In this document: one piece after another, positions 9,176-16,342 of the stretch
Position numbering within the stretch: the stretch's first letter is position 1
Layout: every line of letters begins with the position of its first letter
DNA from: Candidatus Omnitrophus fodinae SCGC AAA011-A17
Lineage (GTDB): Bacteria; Omnitrophota; Omnitrophia; Omnitrophales; Omnitrophaceae
NCBI GenBank assembly: GCA_000405945.1
Contig: ASOC01000006.1
Span: forward strand, 1 to 35,965
Direction of reading: 5' to 3'
DNA: 35,965 bases
Notes under the pieces: generated by a model
The model's input: only the letters and a program-made list of their open reading frames with translations
Told to the model about the DNA's origin: nothing
Databases searched by the model: none
Program-made: the position numbers and the translations under genes

Positions 9176-9197
9176 ACTTTGAACCGCGGTTCAAAGT
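9176..9197. promoter_or_regulatory. 22-bp perfect palindrome upstream of typA, candidate operator
   Basis: The half-site ACTTTGAACCG is followed without spacer by its exact complement. Its centre is about 60 bases upstream of the predicted typA start point, a position suited to an activator site. The rest of the 9061-9444 gap shows no convincing gene: short frames here have no ribosome binding sites or family features. A small GC hairpin (CCCC-GCTTA-GGGG) lies at about 9348-9361. Confidence 0.5.
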
Positions 9198-9444
9198 CTC
9201 AATTCGGACTTGTTATCGTTTTCTATTCCCAGGAGATGGCATCCGGGTTACACGGTTTATTTTTCGTCCGCGGAGATTTTTTTGAGAAAGGGCTGTTGCA
9301 GAATCATTAACCCCTGCGATTTTTAACCCCTTTCTCTCAAGAACACACCCCCCGCTTAGGGGCGTACACTTTTTATGTCTTTTTCTACAAAATCCTTTGT
9401 TTTCCTCAGGACAACTCCAATTCGTCATATTAAGGATTTTGTTA

Positions 9445-10335
9445 TTAGCTCTCTTTCCCGGGGGCCAATTGCCCGGCCCAGCTCAGCAATTTGTTGCCGA
9501 TTAGATTTTCTTCTTCGCGGCTCAGCAAGCGCTTTGAAAGGCGGTGGTTTTTCAGTATTTTTACAGCGTTGTTCTGTTTTTTAAGCGAGAAGAGGTAGCG
9601 GCCCTTGGGTGAGCCGCGGCGTTTGGCGATGACAGAAAAAATAAGATTTTGTTTGTCGAAGCGTCCGTTCAGGGGTGCCACCGTGAGCAAAATAAGATAG
9701 TTCTTTTTGAGCAGCAAGGGGAGAGTGCCGTCGAGTGAGAAAACCATGTCTGTTTCTTTTTTCTCAAAAGTTTGGAACGAGTTTTTGGCCCCGTAAAAGG
9801 TGTATTTTTTGGGGTCAGATTTTTGGCCGTATAGGCCGTATGTATGAAAGCTTGGGTCGAGCAGGTAGACTTCGTTGGCTGGGGAGTCGACGATGAATAA
9901 AATCACGTGGTTGGACTCGGGGCTGTCAAAAAAATCGGATTCCATAACCCTCGCGAATTTGATCAGGTAGCGGTCGCTGAAAAGGGGCTTGATGCGCTGA
10001 TAGGTGTAAAAGGCGAGTTCCGCGCACAGTCCGTAGCGGCCTTGGCCGAGCAGGATATTTCCTTTAGCGCCATATTCCCGCGCGTTATGCAAAGTCCAGG
10101 TTTTATTCGAATCATCAACGCTGAAAGTCACGTCAGGGTTCAGGATGAAAGTCAGGCCGGAATATTCCAGAGGGCGGATGATTTCCATCACCTCGTCGTA
10201 ATGCGGGGGCTTTTCTTCGGCCTGAGCGCCGGGAGGCAGGGCCGTTAAAAGGGTGATAAAAAAGGCAATCGTGTATTTCAGGAACATTCCCGTCGCGTGG
10301 CAGGAATGTCTTACGCTGTTGCTATTCATTTCCAT
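9445..10335 (-). CDS. secreted protein with Cys-His-Asp triad, transglutaminase-like candidate
   Basis: Residues 17-39 (MFLKYTIAFF...GAQA) are a signal peptide, so the real start may be the ATG at 10287 rather than 10335; neither has a clear ribosome binding site. The mature part carries GRYGLCAELAFYTYQR (Cys104), ESNHVILFIVD (His143) and VYLLDPSF (Asp160). This order and spacing fit the papain/transglutaminase fold (Cys at a helix start, then His and Asp on strands), where Asp-Pro after the strand is usual. A basic C-terminus follows (residues 225-290). No named family is recognised. It is divergent from the DEAD-box helicase gene. Function is unknown; a peptidase, amidase or acyl-transfer role is inference. 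Confidence 0.65.
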   Translation of the reverse strand: MEMNSNSVRHSCHATGMFLKYTIAFFITLLTALPPGAQAEEKPPHYDEVMEIIRPLEYSGLTFILNPDVTFSVDDSNKTWTLHNAREYGAKGNILLGQGRYGLCAELAFYTYQRIKPLFSDRYLIKFARVMESDFFDSPESNHVILFIVDSPANEVYLLDPSFHTYGLYGQKSDPKKYTFYGAKNSFQTFEKKETDMVFSLDGTLPLLLKKNYLILLTVAPLNGRFDKQNLIFSVIAKRRGSPKGRYLFSLKKQNNAVKILKNHRLSKRLLSREEENLIGNKLLSWAGQLAPGKES

Positions 10336-10349
10336 TGAGCAGAGTTAAC

Positions 10350-10378
10350 ATGAAAATTATTGTAGCATATTCTATACT
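10350..10378. promoter_or_regulatory. overlapping divergent promoters
   Basis: For the helicase strand: ATGAAA (10350-10355), 17 bases, TATACT (10373-10378). For the opposite strand, driving the secreted-protein gene: extended -10 TGCTACAAT on the complement of 10359-10367. The two overlap, so the genes may compete for polymerase. Confidence 0.4.
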
Positions 10379-10455
10379 AGGGTCAGCAAATAGCCCTCGC
10401 AGGCGCAAATAAAAGCTTGCCTTCGGAGTGAGTTTGGCCTATTCTTCACCTACTT

Positions 10456-11715
10456 ATGGCGTTCTCCGAGTTTCATTTACATCCGCAAATTCTTAAAGGC
10501 GTTAAGGACATGGGCTTCACGCGCCCTACGCCTATTCAGGCTGAAGCCATTCCGGCGGTTTTGGAGGGCAAGGATTTGATCGCTTCCGCGCAAACCGGCA
10601 CGGGCAAAACCGCGGCCTTTCTTTTACCTGCTTTTCACCGGCTTTTGCAGGAAGGCGTTGGGAAAACGCGCTTGCTGGTGCTTGTGCCCACCCGGGAACT
10701 TGCCGTGCAGGTGGAGGAGGATGTGCGCGAATTGGGGGCTCATACCGGCTTGAGGTCCGCGGCTATTTACGGCGGCGTGGGCATGAACCCGCAGGAGCAG
10801 GCGCTTCGTTCCGGCTTCGATATTATTGCGGCAACTCCGGGCCGTTTGCTGGATCACATGAACCGCGGCTATGCCTCGTTTCATAACCTTAAAATGCTGG
10901 TGCTGGATGAGGCGGACCGCATGCTCGACATGGGTTTTCTTCCGGACATACGCCGTATTCTCGAAAAAATGCCTTCCAAGCGCCAAACCCTTTTGTTTTC
11001 AGCCACCATGCCCACGGAAATCATGACCCTGGCCTATGAAATTCTTCATCACCCCGTGCGCATCGAGGTGGGGCGCATCAAACCTGCGGTGGGCATCACG
11101 CAGGCGATTTATCCCGTGCCCAGGCATCTCAAGGCCAAACTGCTGGTGCATATTTTCCGCGAAATCCAGATGACATCGGCCCTGGTTTTCACGCGCACCA
11201 AAATCGGCGCGGACAAGCTCATCAATTATCTAAGACACCACAATATCCGGGCGGGCGTGATTCACGGCGACCGCAGTCAAAGGGAGCGCCAGCAGGCGCT
11301 TGAGAATTTCAAAAAAGGCAGATGCCAGATTCTGGTGGCCACGGAAATCGCGTCGCGAGGCATTGACGTGGTGGGCATTTCCCACGTGATCAATTACGAT
11401 GTGCCGGAAACTTCCGATGCCTACATTCACAGGATCGGAAGAACCGCCCGCGCTGAACTGACAGGCGACGCTTTCACGCTGGTGGCGTCCGAGGATGAAG
11501 AATTTGTGCGTATCATTGAAAAGGCCGTGGGAAAGCAACTGCCCCGGGTCACTTTCCCGAATTTTGATTATCACGAACTTCCGCCCCATCAGATAGGGCA
11601 CGCGCCGAAACCGGAGCATCTTTACAATCCCACCGCGCCACCGCCCAAAGCCCACACGCCGGGCGGCGGCCGCAAAATGGTTTTTTCCTCGCACCGGCAC
11701 AGAAGACGGCGTTAG
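10456..11715 (+). CDS. DEAD-box ATP-dependent RNA helicase, RhlE type
   Basis: This enzyme unwinds short RNA duplexes, usually in ribosome assembly or mRNA decay. Motifs in order are: Q motif (GFTRPTPIQ), motif I AQTGTGKT, Ia PTRELAVQ, Ib TPGRLLDHM, II DEAD, III SAT, IV LVFTRTK, V ATEIASRGIDV, VI HRIGRTARA. The core ends near residue 370 and is followed by a proline- and histidine-rich tail ending HRHRRRR, an RNA-binding type tail common in RhlE proteins. Length (419) is normal. It overlaps the convergent aminotransferase gene by four bases. A leader of about 70 bases lies between the promoter and the ATG; no classical ribosome binding site is seen. Confidence 0.92.
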   Translation: MAFSEFHLHPQILKGVKDMGFTRPTPIQAEAIPAVLEGKDLIASAQTGTGKTAAFLLPAFHRLLQEGVGKTRLLVLVPTRELAVQVEEDVRELGAHTGLRSAAIYGGVGMNPQEQALRSGFDIIAATPGRLLDHMNRGYASFHNLKMLVLDEADRMLDMGFLPDIRRILEKMPSKRQTLLFSATMPTEIMTLAYEILHHPVRIEVGRIKPAVGITQAIYPVPRHLKAKLLVHIFREIQMTSALVFTRTKIGADKLINYLRHHNIRAGVIHGDRSQRERQQALENFKKGRCQILVATEIASRGIDVVGISHVINYDVPETSDAYIHRIGRTARAELTGDAFTLVASEDEEFVRIIEKAVGKQLPRVTFPNFDYHELPPHQIGHAPKPEHLYNPTAPPPKAHTPGGGRKMVFSSHRHRRRR

Positions 11716-12881
11716 GCTTTGGTCCTCGCCAAAATTCTATTCACGCCTTCCTGAAACACCTTTTCAGCCGGCAGCAGACTTAACACCAGAAAAGCTTCTT
11801 TTTCAAAATTGAAAAAATAACCCGGGTGAATGTAAACCCCGTCTTTTTTTAAAAGCTCAAGCGCCCATTCTTCTTCGGTTCGCGTGCGCGGGATTTTAAG
11901 AACCGAGTACCAGCCGCCTTCCTGAGCGAGCATTTCGCAGGCCGGAGCTTCTTTGATTTTACCGGCGAGGAAATTTTTATTTTTTTGCAGCCGGGCCATG
12001 ATTTCCTTTTGAATGTGTCCGCGGAGTGCCAGCCATTCGGGTGCTGCGTTTTGAACCGGTGAGTTGACTGACAAATAAGTGTCCGCGATGATTTCCAGCC
12101 TCTCCAGCGCTGTTTTAAGAAGTTTTTCAGGACCATTCGCCGCTATCCAGCCCAATTTCATTTGAGGCAGTCCCAGGGATTTTGAAATGCCTCCGAGCGT
12201 GAAGGTGAGGCAGGCCGTGTTCGCGGCCAGGGTTGAAACCCGGTCCGGAGAATGGTCGAAACCGTAATCCAGAAAAACTTCATCCGAAATCAGCGCCGCG
12301 TTTTGCTTAGACGCCCATTGATTGAGCGCGTGAAGCTCTCCTTGCTTGAGAAAAGAGCCGGTGGGATTATTGGGATGCACGACAATCAGGGCCTTGGCAT
12401 CCGCGGCCGCGTCATAAGCCGGATTTTCAAAAGGCATATGCCAGAGCGCGTCGTAAGAAAGACGGTAAGGCGCGAGCGTGACGTCATTCAGGTCTGCTAG
12501 AAAATCAAATAACGGATAGCTGGGCGCGGGCACGAGGACCGTGTCGCCTGGATTGACGAGCAACCTGAAAAGAAAGGCATAAGCTTCGGAGGTGCCGGCG
12601 GTCAGGATGATTTGCTCGGACGAAAGGTCAGCGTTTTTTTCTTTGTAATAGGCGGCCACGGTCTCTCGGGTTTTTTTCAAGCCCTGCGGCGAAGGATGAT
12701 AATTTTTATTTTCAGGATTGGCAAGGCCATCGAGAGGCAGGTGTTTGTAAAATTCAAAGCCGCAGTGCGTGGGGTTGGATTCGGTGAGGTCCAAAAGCGG
12801 CGCGCCTTTTTTATTCAGGCTTTCAAGTTCAAGGGAAAGCCGGTTGGGCTTGATTTTCCAGTTTGTGCGGTTTGAAAACAT
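11712..12881 (-). CDS. PLP-dependent class I/II aminotransferase
   Basis: This is a fold-type I aminotransferase of 389 residues. Seen: SYPLFDF, the HPNNPTGSF block, ISDEVFLDYGF (PLP-contacting Asp and Tyr), and GGISKSLGLPQMKLGW, whose SKS lysine forms the Schiff base. A C-terminal VLSLLPAEKV segment takes the place of the substrate-binding Arg region (the usual arginine is not obvious there). The N-terminal LTESNPTHCGF segment is typical of a subgroup of putative alanine/aspartate-type enzymes, but substrate cannot be assigned. The macrodomain gene ends at 12882, directly before this start, so the two genes and the upstream lipoprotein gene are probably one operon. Confidence 0.88.
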   Translation of the reverse strand: MFSNRTNWKIKPNRLSLELESLNKKGAPLLDLTESNPTHCGFEFYKHLPLDGLANPENKNYHPSPQGLKKTRETVAAYYKEKNADLSSEQIILTAGTSEAYAFLFRLLVNPGDTVLVPAPSYPLFDFLADLNDVTLAPYRLSYDALWHMPFENPAYDAAADAKALIVVHPNNPTGSFLKQGELHALNQWASKQNAALISDEVFLDYGFDHSPDRVSTLAANTACLTFTLGGISKSLGLPQMKLGWIAANGPEKLLKTALERLEIIADTYLSVNSPVQNAAPEWLALRGHIQKEIMARLQKNKNFLAGKIKEAPACEMLAQEGGWYSVLKIPRTRTEEEWALELLKKDGVYIHPGYFFNFEKEAFLVLSLLPAEKVFQEGVNRILARTKA

Positions 12882-13406
12882 TCAGGGGCAGAAAAACGGG
12901 GTATCGGTTAAGGCGTTGAGGTAAATCTCGTAGTCCTTTTTGCTGAAACAGACAAAAATCACCTTGTCGATTTTTTCCGATCTTTCCATAAAACGCGTGA
13001 CGGTTTCCACTGCGATTTTGGCCGCTCTTTCAATGGGAAAACCATACGCACCCGTGCTGATGCTGGGGAAAGAAATGCTTCTGATATCGTAAATTTCCGC
13101 CAGCTTGAGGCAGTTTTTGTAACAGCTTTGCAATAGCTTGTCTTCGCCGTTTTTCCCGCCTTCCCACACCGGGCCCACGGTGTGAATCACGAATAGGGCC
13201 GGAAGTTTGTAGCCTTTGGTGAACCGGGCCTCGCCCGTGGGGCATTCGCCCAAGCCGCGGCATTCTGCGAGAAGTTCAGGCCCCGCGGCGCGGTGAATGG
13301 CGCCGTCCACGCCGCCTCCGCCTTGCAGGGAGTTGTTGGCCGCGTTCACAATGGCGTCGGTGTTTTGGCGGGTGATATCGCCCTGGACAAGGATGATTCT
13401 AGCCAT
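12882..13406 (-). CDS. macrodomain protein, O-acetyl-ADP-ribose deacetylase type
   Basis: This is a single macrodomain of 174 residues that binds ADP-ribose and probably hydrolyses O-acetyl-ADP-ribose or mono-ADP-ribosyl groups (MacroD/YmdB class). Motifs: VQGDITRQNTDAIVNAANN, GGGGVDGAIHRAAG, GECPTGEARFTKGY, ISTGAYGFPIERAA. The start is set at the ATG at 13406, giving MARIILVQGDIT, the usual N-terminus; a 29-residue longer frame has no homology. The start overlaps the end of the lipoprotein gene by eight bases, implying translational coupling. Confidence 0.93.
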   Translation of the reverse strand: MARIILVQGDITRQNTDAIVNAANNSLQGGGGVDGAIHRAAGPELLAECRGLGECPTGEARFTKGYKLPALFVIHTVGPVWEGGKNGEDKLLQSCYKNCLKLAEIYDIRSISFPSISTGAYGFPIERAAKIAVETVTRFMERSEKIDKVIFVCFSKKDYEIYLNALTDTPFFCP

Positions 13407-14061
13407 GAATGGTGACAGGCATGTATTTTTGGCTGGAAATAAACAGCGTAAGATTTTCCGACCATTTGTCGAATATCGCTTCAAGGTGTTCAAATTTCAT
13501 AAAAGGCCCGATAAGGATGGATTTCAAGTCGCCCGCGCCCGTTCTTTTTTCCGCCACCTCCGCCACCACTTTGCCCGTGGACGCATCCATCAGCTTGACC
13601 TCAAAGGCGGCCGAGCCGGAGGTGAGAGGCACCATGATGAGCAGTGAGGAAATGGTGTTAATCAGCCGCGCGGGTTTGCGCGCGTAGACCAGGGCCGGCT
13701 CCACAATCAGCGTCTCCTGATCGGCAGCCGCGTCTTCACCCGCCAGCTGGAATTTTTTTGACAGGGCTTTTCTTAGCGAAGCGTTAAAGGAAGCCTCAAG
13801 GCGTTCTTTCTCTCCGGGACCGAGCTTGTATTCGCATTCCTTATCCAGGTAGTCGAAGAGCACGGGTCTTAACTGGATTTTTTTGTATTTCTCAAAATGG
13901 GCCAGCGGCTCCACAAATTCCTGTTTAAAATAAGGGCCGGGTTCGAGAAGGCCGTAACTGGCGAAAAAACCGCTGGGCTCGTATTGGGAGGCGCAGCCCG
14001 CAAGAATCGACAAGCTCGCGAGGAAGGCCAGAAAAAAATGAAAGGAATGTCTTTGTTTCAT
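13399..14061 (-). CDS. DUF3313-like lipoprotein
   Basis: The protein has 220 residues from the ATG at 14061, preceded by AAGGG at normal spacing. The signal peptide ends in LSILAGC, a clear lipobox, so the mature protein is anchored at a lipidated cysteine. The motif SGFFASYGLLEPG just after it and a central region built around IVEPALVYARKP and FEVKLMDASTGKVVAEV match the layout of DUF3313 lipoproteins. Their function is unknown; an outer-membrane location is likely because the residue after Cys is Ala, not Asp. It is the first gene of the lipoprotein-macrodomain-aminotransferase set. Confidence 0.78.
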   Translation of the reverse strand: MKQRHSFHFFLAFLASLSILAGCASQYEPSGFFASYGLLEPGPYFKQEFVEPLAHFEKYKKIQLRPVLFDYLDKECEYKLGPGEKERLEASFNASLRKALSKKFQLAGEDAAADQETLIVEPALVYARKPARLINTISSLLIMVPLTSGSAAFEVKLMDASTGKVVAEVAEKRTGAGDLKSILIGPFMKFEHLEAIFDKWSENLTLFISSQKYMPVTIHG

Positions 14062-14150
14062 AAATGGACCCTTGCAATTTATAAAAACAGGTACATAGTG
14101 CCATAAGAATCCGCTCAAGGCAATGCCGATTCTATGGTATACTCCGGCGC

Positions 14151-15452
14151 ATGAGCAGCGCTTGGCTGGAGCGTTACTTTAAATTCTCCGAACGCGGAAC
14201 CACTCTCGCCACCGAGGTCCTGGCCGGCACCACGACTTTTTTCGCCATGGCCTACATCATGTTCGTCAATCCCGGTATTCTCGCGGCCGCGGGCATGGAC
14301 CGCACCGCGCTTATCACCGTGACTTGCGTGGTAACGGCCATCGCCACTCTGGTTACCGGTCTTGTGGCCAACGCGCCCATTGCCATGGCCCCGGGCATGG
14401 GGCTTAACGCTTTTTTTGCCTACACACTTGTTTTGGGGCAAAAGGTGACCTGGCAGACAGCCCTTGGCATTGTGTTTTTGTCCGGACTTTTCTTTTTCAT
14501 CCTCACCGCTGTGGGAATCCGGAAAAAAATCGTGGAAGCTATCCCGCGGTCTTTGATTTCAGCCATGTCGGTTGGCATCGGTCTTTTTATTACGCTTATC
14601 GGGTTGGTGAATCTCGGCGTGGTGGTGAAAAACGACGTCACGTTTATCGCGGCCGGGCCGGTGACGCCGACTGTGGCCATCGGGCTGGCCGGGTTTCTCG
14701 CCATGATTTTCTGTGAAATGAAAAAAATCAAAGGCTCGCTGATTTGGGGCATAGCGCTTTCCACCGCGCTGGCCGTGGTTTTTCATAAAGCGGAAATGCC
14801 CCAGGCCTTGATTTCCACGGAATTCAATCTTTCGCATTTATTTTTAAAACTGGATATTCTCGGGGCGTTAAAGTGGAGCTCGGTGAGCGCTATTTTCACG
14901 CTTATGTTCATGGATATGTTTGACAGCATTGGCACTTTGGTGGCTTGCGCGAACCGGGCCAAACTCGTGAATGAAAAGGGCCAAATCCGGGACTTGGACA
15001 AGCTCTTAGCGCTGAACGCGGGCGCGACCATGCTGGGCGCGCTGTTCGGCACGTCCACCACCACTTCTTACGTGGAATCCGCGGCCGGCATTGAGCAGGG
15101 AGGCCGCACGGGTTTCACTTCCGTGGTGACCGCTGTTTATTTTCTGCTCGGCCTTTTTTTAATCCCGCTGATTGCCATGGTGCCGCCCTTTGCCACGGCG
15201 CCGGCGCTTATCATGGTCGGCTTTTTCATGATCCGCGAAGTGGTGAATATTGATTTTTCCAGTATGGAAGAGGGATTCCCAGCTTTTGTGATCATGGTGA
15301 TGATTGCCCTGAGTTACAGCATCAGCACCGGGCTTGCCTTCGGATTTATCATTTTTGTTTTTTTCAAGGCCATGACCTTTAAATTCAAGGATGTGAAGCC
15401 CGCCATGTGGGTGATTTTCGCTCTTTCCGTGCTTCATTTTTGGGTGCGATGA
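14151..15452 (+). CDS. NCS2/AzgA-family purine permease
   Basis: This is an inner-membrane proton symporter for guanine, hypoxanthine or adenine. It has 433 residues and about 12-14 membrane segments. AzgA/PbuG-type signatures are TTTFFAMAYIMFVNPGIL, APGMGLNAFFAYT, MDMFDSIGTLVACANRA and LFGTSTTTSYVESAAGIEQGGRTGFTS (shown only in part by family, seen whole here). The stop overlaps the start of the deaminase gene as ATGA, so the two are translationally coupled and the likely substrate is guanine. A TATACT box ends only seven bases before the ATG, which would give a nearly leaderless mRNA, so the promoter is unclear. Confidence 0.92.
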   Translation: MSSAWLERYFKFSERGTTLATEVLAGTTTFFAMAYIMFVNPGILAAAGMDRTALITVTCVVTAIATLVTGLVANAPIAMAPGMGLNAFFAYTLVLGQKVTWQTALGIVFLSGLFFFILTAVGIRKKIVEAIPRSLISAMSVGIGLFITLIGLVNLGVVVKNDVTFIAAGPVTPTVAIGLAGFLAMIFCEMKKIKGSLIWGIALSTALAVVFHKAEMPQALISTEFNLSHLFLKLDILGALKWSSVSAIFTLMFMDMFDSIGTLVACANRAKLVNEKGQIRDLDKLLALNAGATMLGALFGTSTTTSYVESAAGIEQGGRTGFTSVVTAVYFLLGLFLIPLIAMVPPFATAPALIMVGFFMIREVVNIDFSSMEEGFPAFVIMVMIALSYSISTGLAFGFIIFVFFKAMTFKFKDVKPAMWVIFALSVLHFWVR

Positions 15453-15919
15453 ACGGACGTTATTGTATGCGGCTTGCCCTGGAAAACGCAAAGGAGGGCG
15501 TGAGAAAAGGACAAACTCCTTTTGGCGCCTGCGTGGTGAAAAACAACCGGGTGGTGGCCTGCGTTCATAATGCCGTATGGAAAACCACGGACAGCACGGC
15601 CCATGCAGAAATTCAGGCCCTGCGCGCGGCTTGCAAAAAACTTGAAACCATTGATTTGTCCGGATGCGTGATTTATTCGACCTGCGAGCCCTGCCCCATG
15701 TGTTTCAGCGCCTGCCACTGGGCCAAGGTGAGTGAAATTGTTTATGGAACGCGCATTGAAGACGCGCGGGCTATCGGGTTCAGCGAGCTTTCAATTTCCA
15801 ACGGGGAGATGAAAAGACGGGGAAAAAGTCCGATTAAAATCAGGAAAGATTTTATGCGCCGCGAAGCGCTGGCTCTTTTTAAAGAATGGTCATCGCGGCC
15901 CGGCAAGCGGGCCTACTGA
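15449..15919 (+). CDS. guaD: guanine deaminase, cytidine-deaminase fold
   Basis: This zinc enzyme converts guanine to xanthine. At 156 residues from the ATG at 15449 (overlapping the permease stop as ATGA) it has the length of the Bacillus-type GuaD. Zinc site: AHAEIQAL (His and catalytic Glu) and CEPCPMCFSA (two Cys). The C-terminus has the GuaD-like sequence KDFMRREALALFKEW, which closes over the partner active site in GuaD dimers; TadA enzymes lack it. A longer in-frame start at 15407 has no support. Together with the permease it forms a purine uptake and salvage pair. Confidence 0.88.
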   Translation: MNGRYCMRLALENAKEGVRKGQTPFGACVVKNNRVVACVHNAVWKTTDSTAHAEIQALRAACKKLETIDLSGCVIYSTCEPCPMCFSACHWAKVSEIVYGTRIEDARAIGFSELSISNGEMKRRGKSPIKIRKDFMRREALALFKEWSSRPGKRAY

Positions 15920-15944
15920 TTCTTAAGAATCCTGTTTTCAGAGT

Positions 15945-16070
15945 TCAGGCTTTTTTGCGCCTCGGAACATGATGAGGCGGAATAAAGCACGAATCCAAAG
16001 GAAAAAGCCGGAAAGGCGGGATCGCGAATGATCTCGAAAACGGTTTTTTCTTATGCGCGTTTCTGCTCAC
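15945..16070 (-). CDS. 41-codon ORF downstream of the riboswitch, speculative
   Basis: A GTG start at 16068-16070 is preceded by AAAGGAG nine bases away, directly after the riboswitch terminator. The frame reads MSRNAHKKKPFSRSF..., proline- and basic-rich, ending RRKKA, with one Cys and paired His. It is not similar to anything I recognise. It is the only candidate gene the riboswitch could control before the opposite-strand guaD. Support is only the ribosome binding site and the location; it may be chance. Confidence 0.3.
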   Translation of the reverse strand: MSRNAHKKKPFSRSFAIPPFRLFPLDSCFIPPHHVPRRKKA

Positions 16071-16093
16071 AGCACTTCACTCCTTTCAAACCA

Positions 16094-16135
16094 AAATAAA
16101 AACCCATTTCCGGTCAGGCAAACCAGAAATGGGTT
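16094..16135 (-). terminator. intrinsic terminator after the riboswitch aptamer
   Basis: On the complement, AACCCATTTCTGG pairs with CCGGAAATGGGTT over 13 bases (one G-U), followed by TTTTATTTT. This is a strong, correctly oriented Rho-independent terminator about 35 bases after the aptamer. Its loop contains GGTTTGCC, complementary to the GGCAAACC at 16289-16296 at the 5' end of the same RNA, which offers an alternative pairing. Confidence 0.85.
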
Positions 16136-16163
16136 CAGGCAGTCAGGAGGTTAATAGTCCCTT

Positions 16164-16297
16164 GTTCCCGGCAGCCCGGCTGTCCTGGTTTTCACCAGGG
16201 CCCGTGGTTTTGCCATCCCCCGCCATTTTTCCGGCAGGAGTGCCCTAATGACTCTTACAGTGTCATTAGGAGTCCCATTCTTACGAATGGTTTGCCC
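16164..16297 (-). ncRNA. GEMM-I-type (c-di-GMP-I / cGAMP) riboswitch
   Basis: Read on the complement, the core is GGGCACTCC (16237-16245), a GC hairpin with an A-rich loop, then GGATGGCAAAACCACGGG, a short hairpin (CCCTGG-TGAAAA-CCAGG), and GACAGCCGGGCTGCC ending at 16170. This follows the GEMM-I consensus order: GGCAAACC, hairpin, GGACGCAAAGCC-ACGGG, hairpin, GACAGCCGGG, and a closing GCC pairing with the 5' GGC. Upstream, GGGCAAACC with a GTAA-capped hairpin and GGGAC (16272-16297) resembles the first arm of another copy, and a further 10-bp hairpin (CCTAATGACAC...) lies between. It is directly downstream of a GGDEF-EAL gene on the same strand and ends in an intrinsic terminator. Ligand (c-di-GMP or cGAMP) is not decided here. 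Confidence 0.7.
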
Positions 16298-16311
16298 TTA
16301 TCGGTACTTAA

Positions 16312-16340
16312 AAGATACTCGATGATTCGTGAAAATGCAA
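16312..16340 (-). promoter_or_regulatory. possible independent promoter for the riboswitch RNA
   Basis: On the complement, TTGCAT (16335-16340), 17 bases, TATCTT (16312-16317), lying just after the stop codon of the GGDEF-EAL gene. Both boxes are weak. The RNA could also be the tail of that gene's transcript. Confidence 0.3.
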
Positions 16341-16342
16341 AT

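Noticed and set aside
9213-9584. Short frames in the gap upstream of typA
   Set aside because: No ribosome binding sites, no family features, and they overlap the real gene at 9445.
15918-15931. GATTCTTAAGAATC palindrome as terminator of guaD
   Set aside because: There is no loop and no T run; a 14-base palindrome cannot form a useful terminator hairpin.
16272-16297. A complete second GEMM aptamer in tandem
   Set aside because: Only the first arm (GGGCAAACC, GTAA hairpin, GGGAC) is present; the following GCAAAGCC and CAGCCGGG elements are missing, so it is noted only as part of the same RNA.
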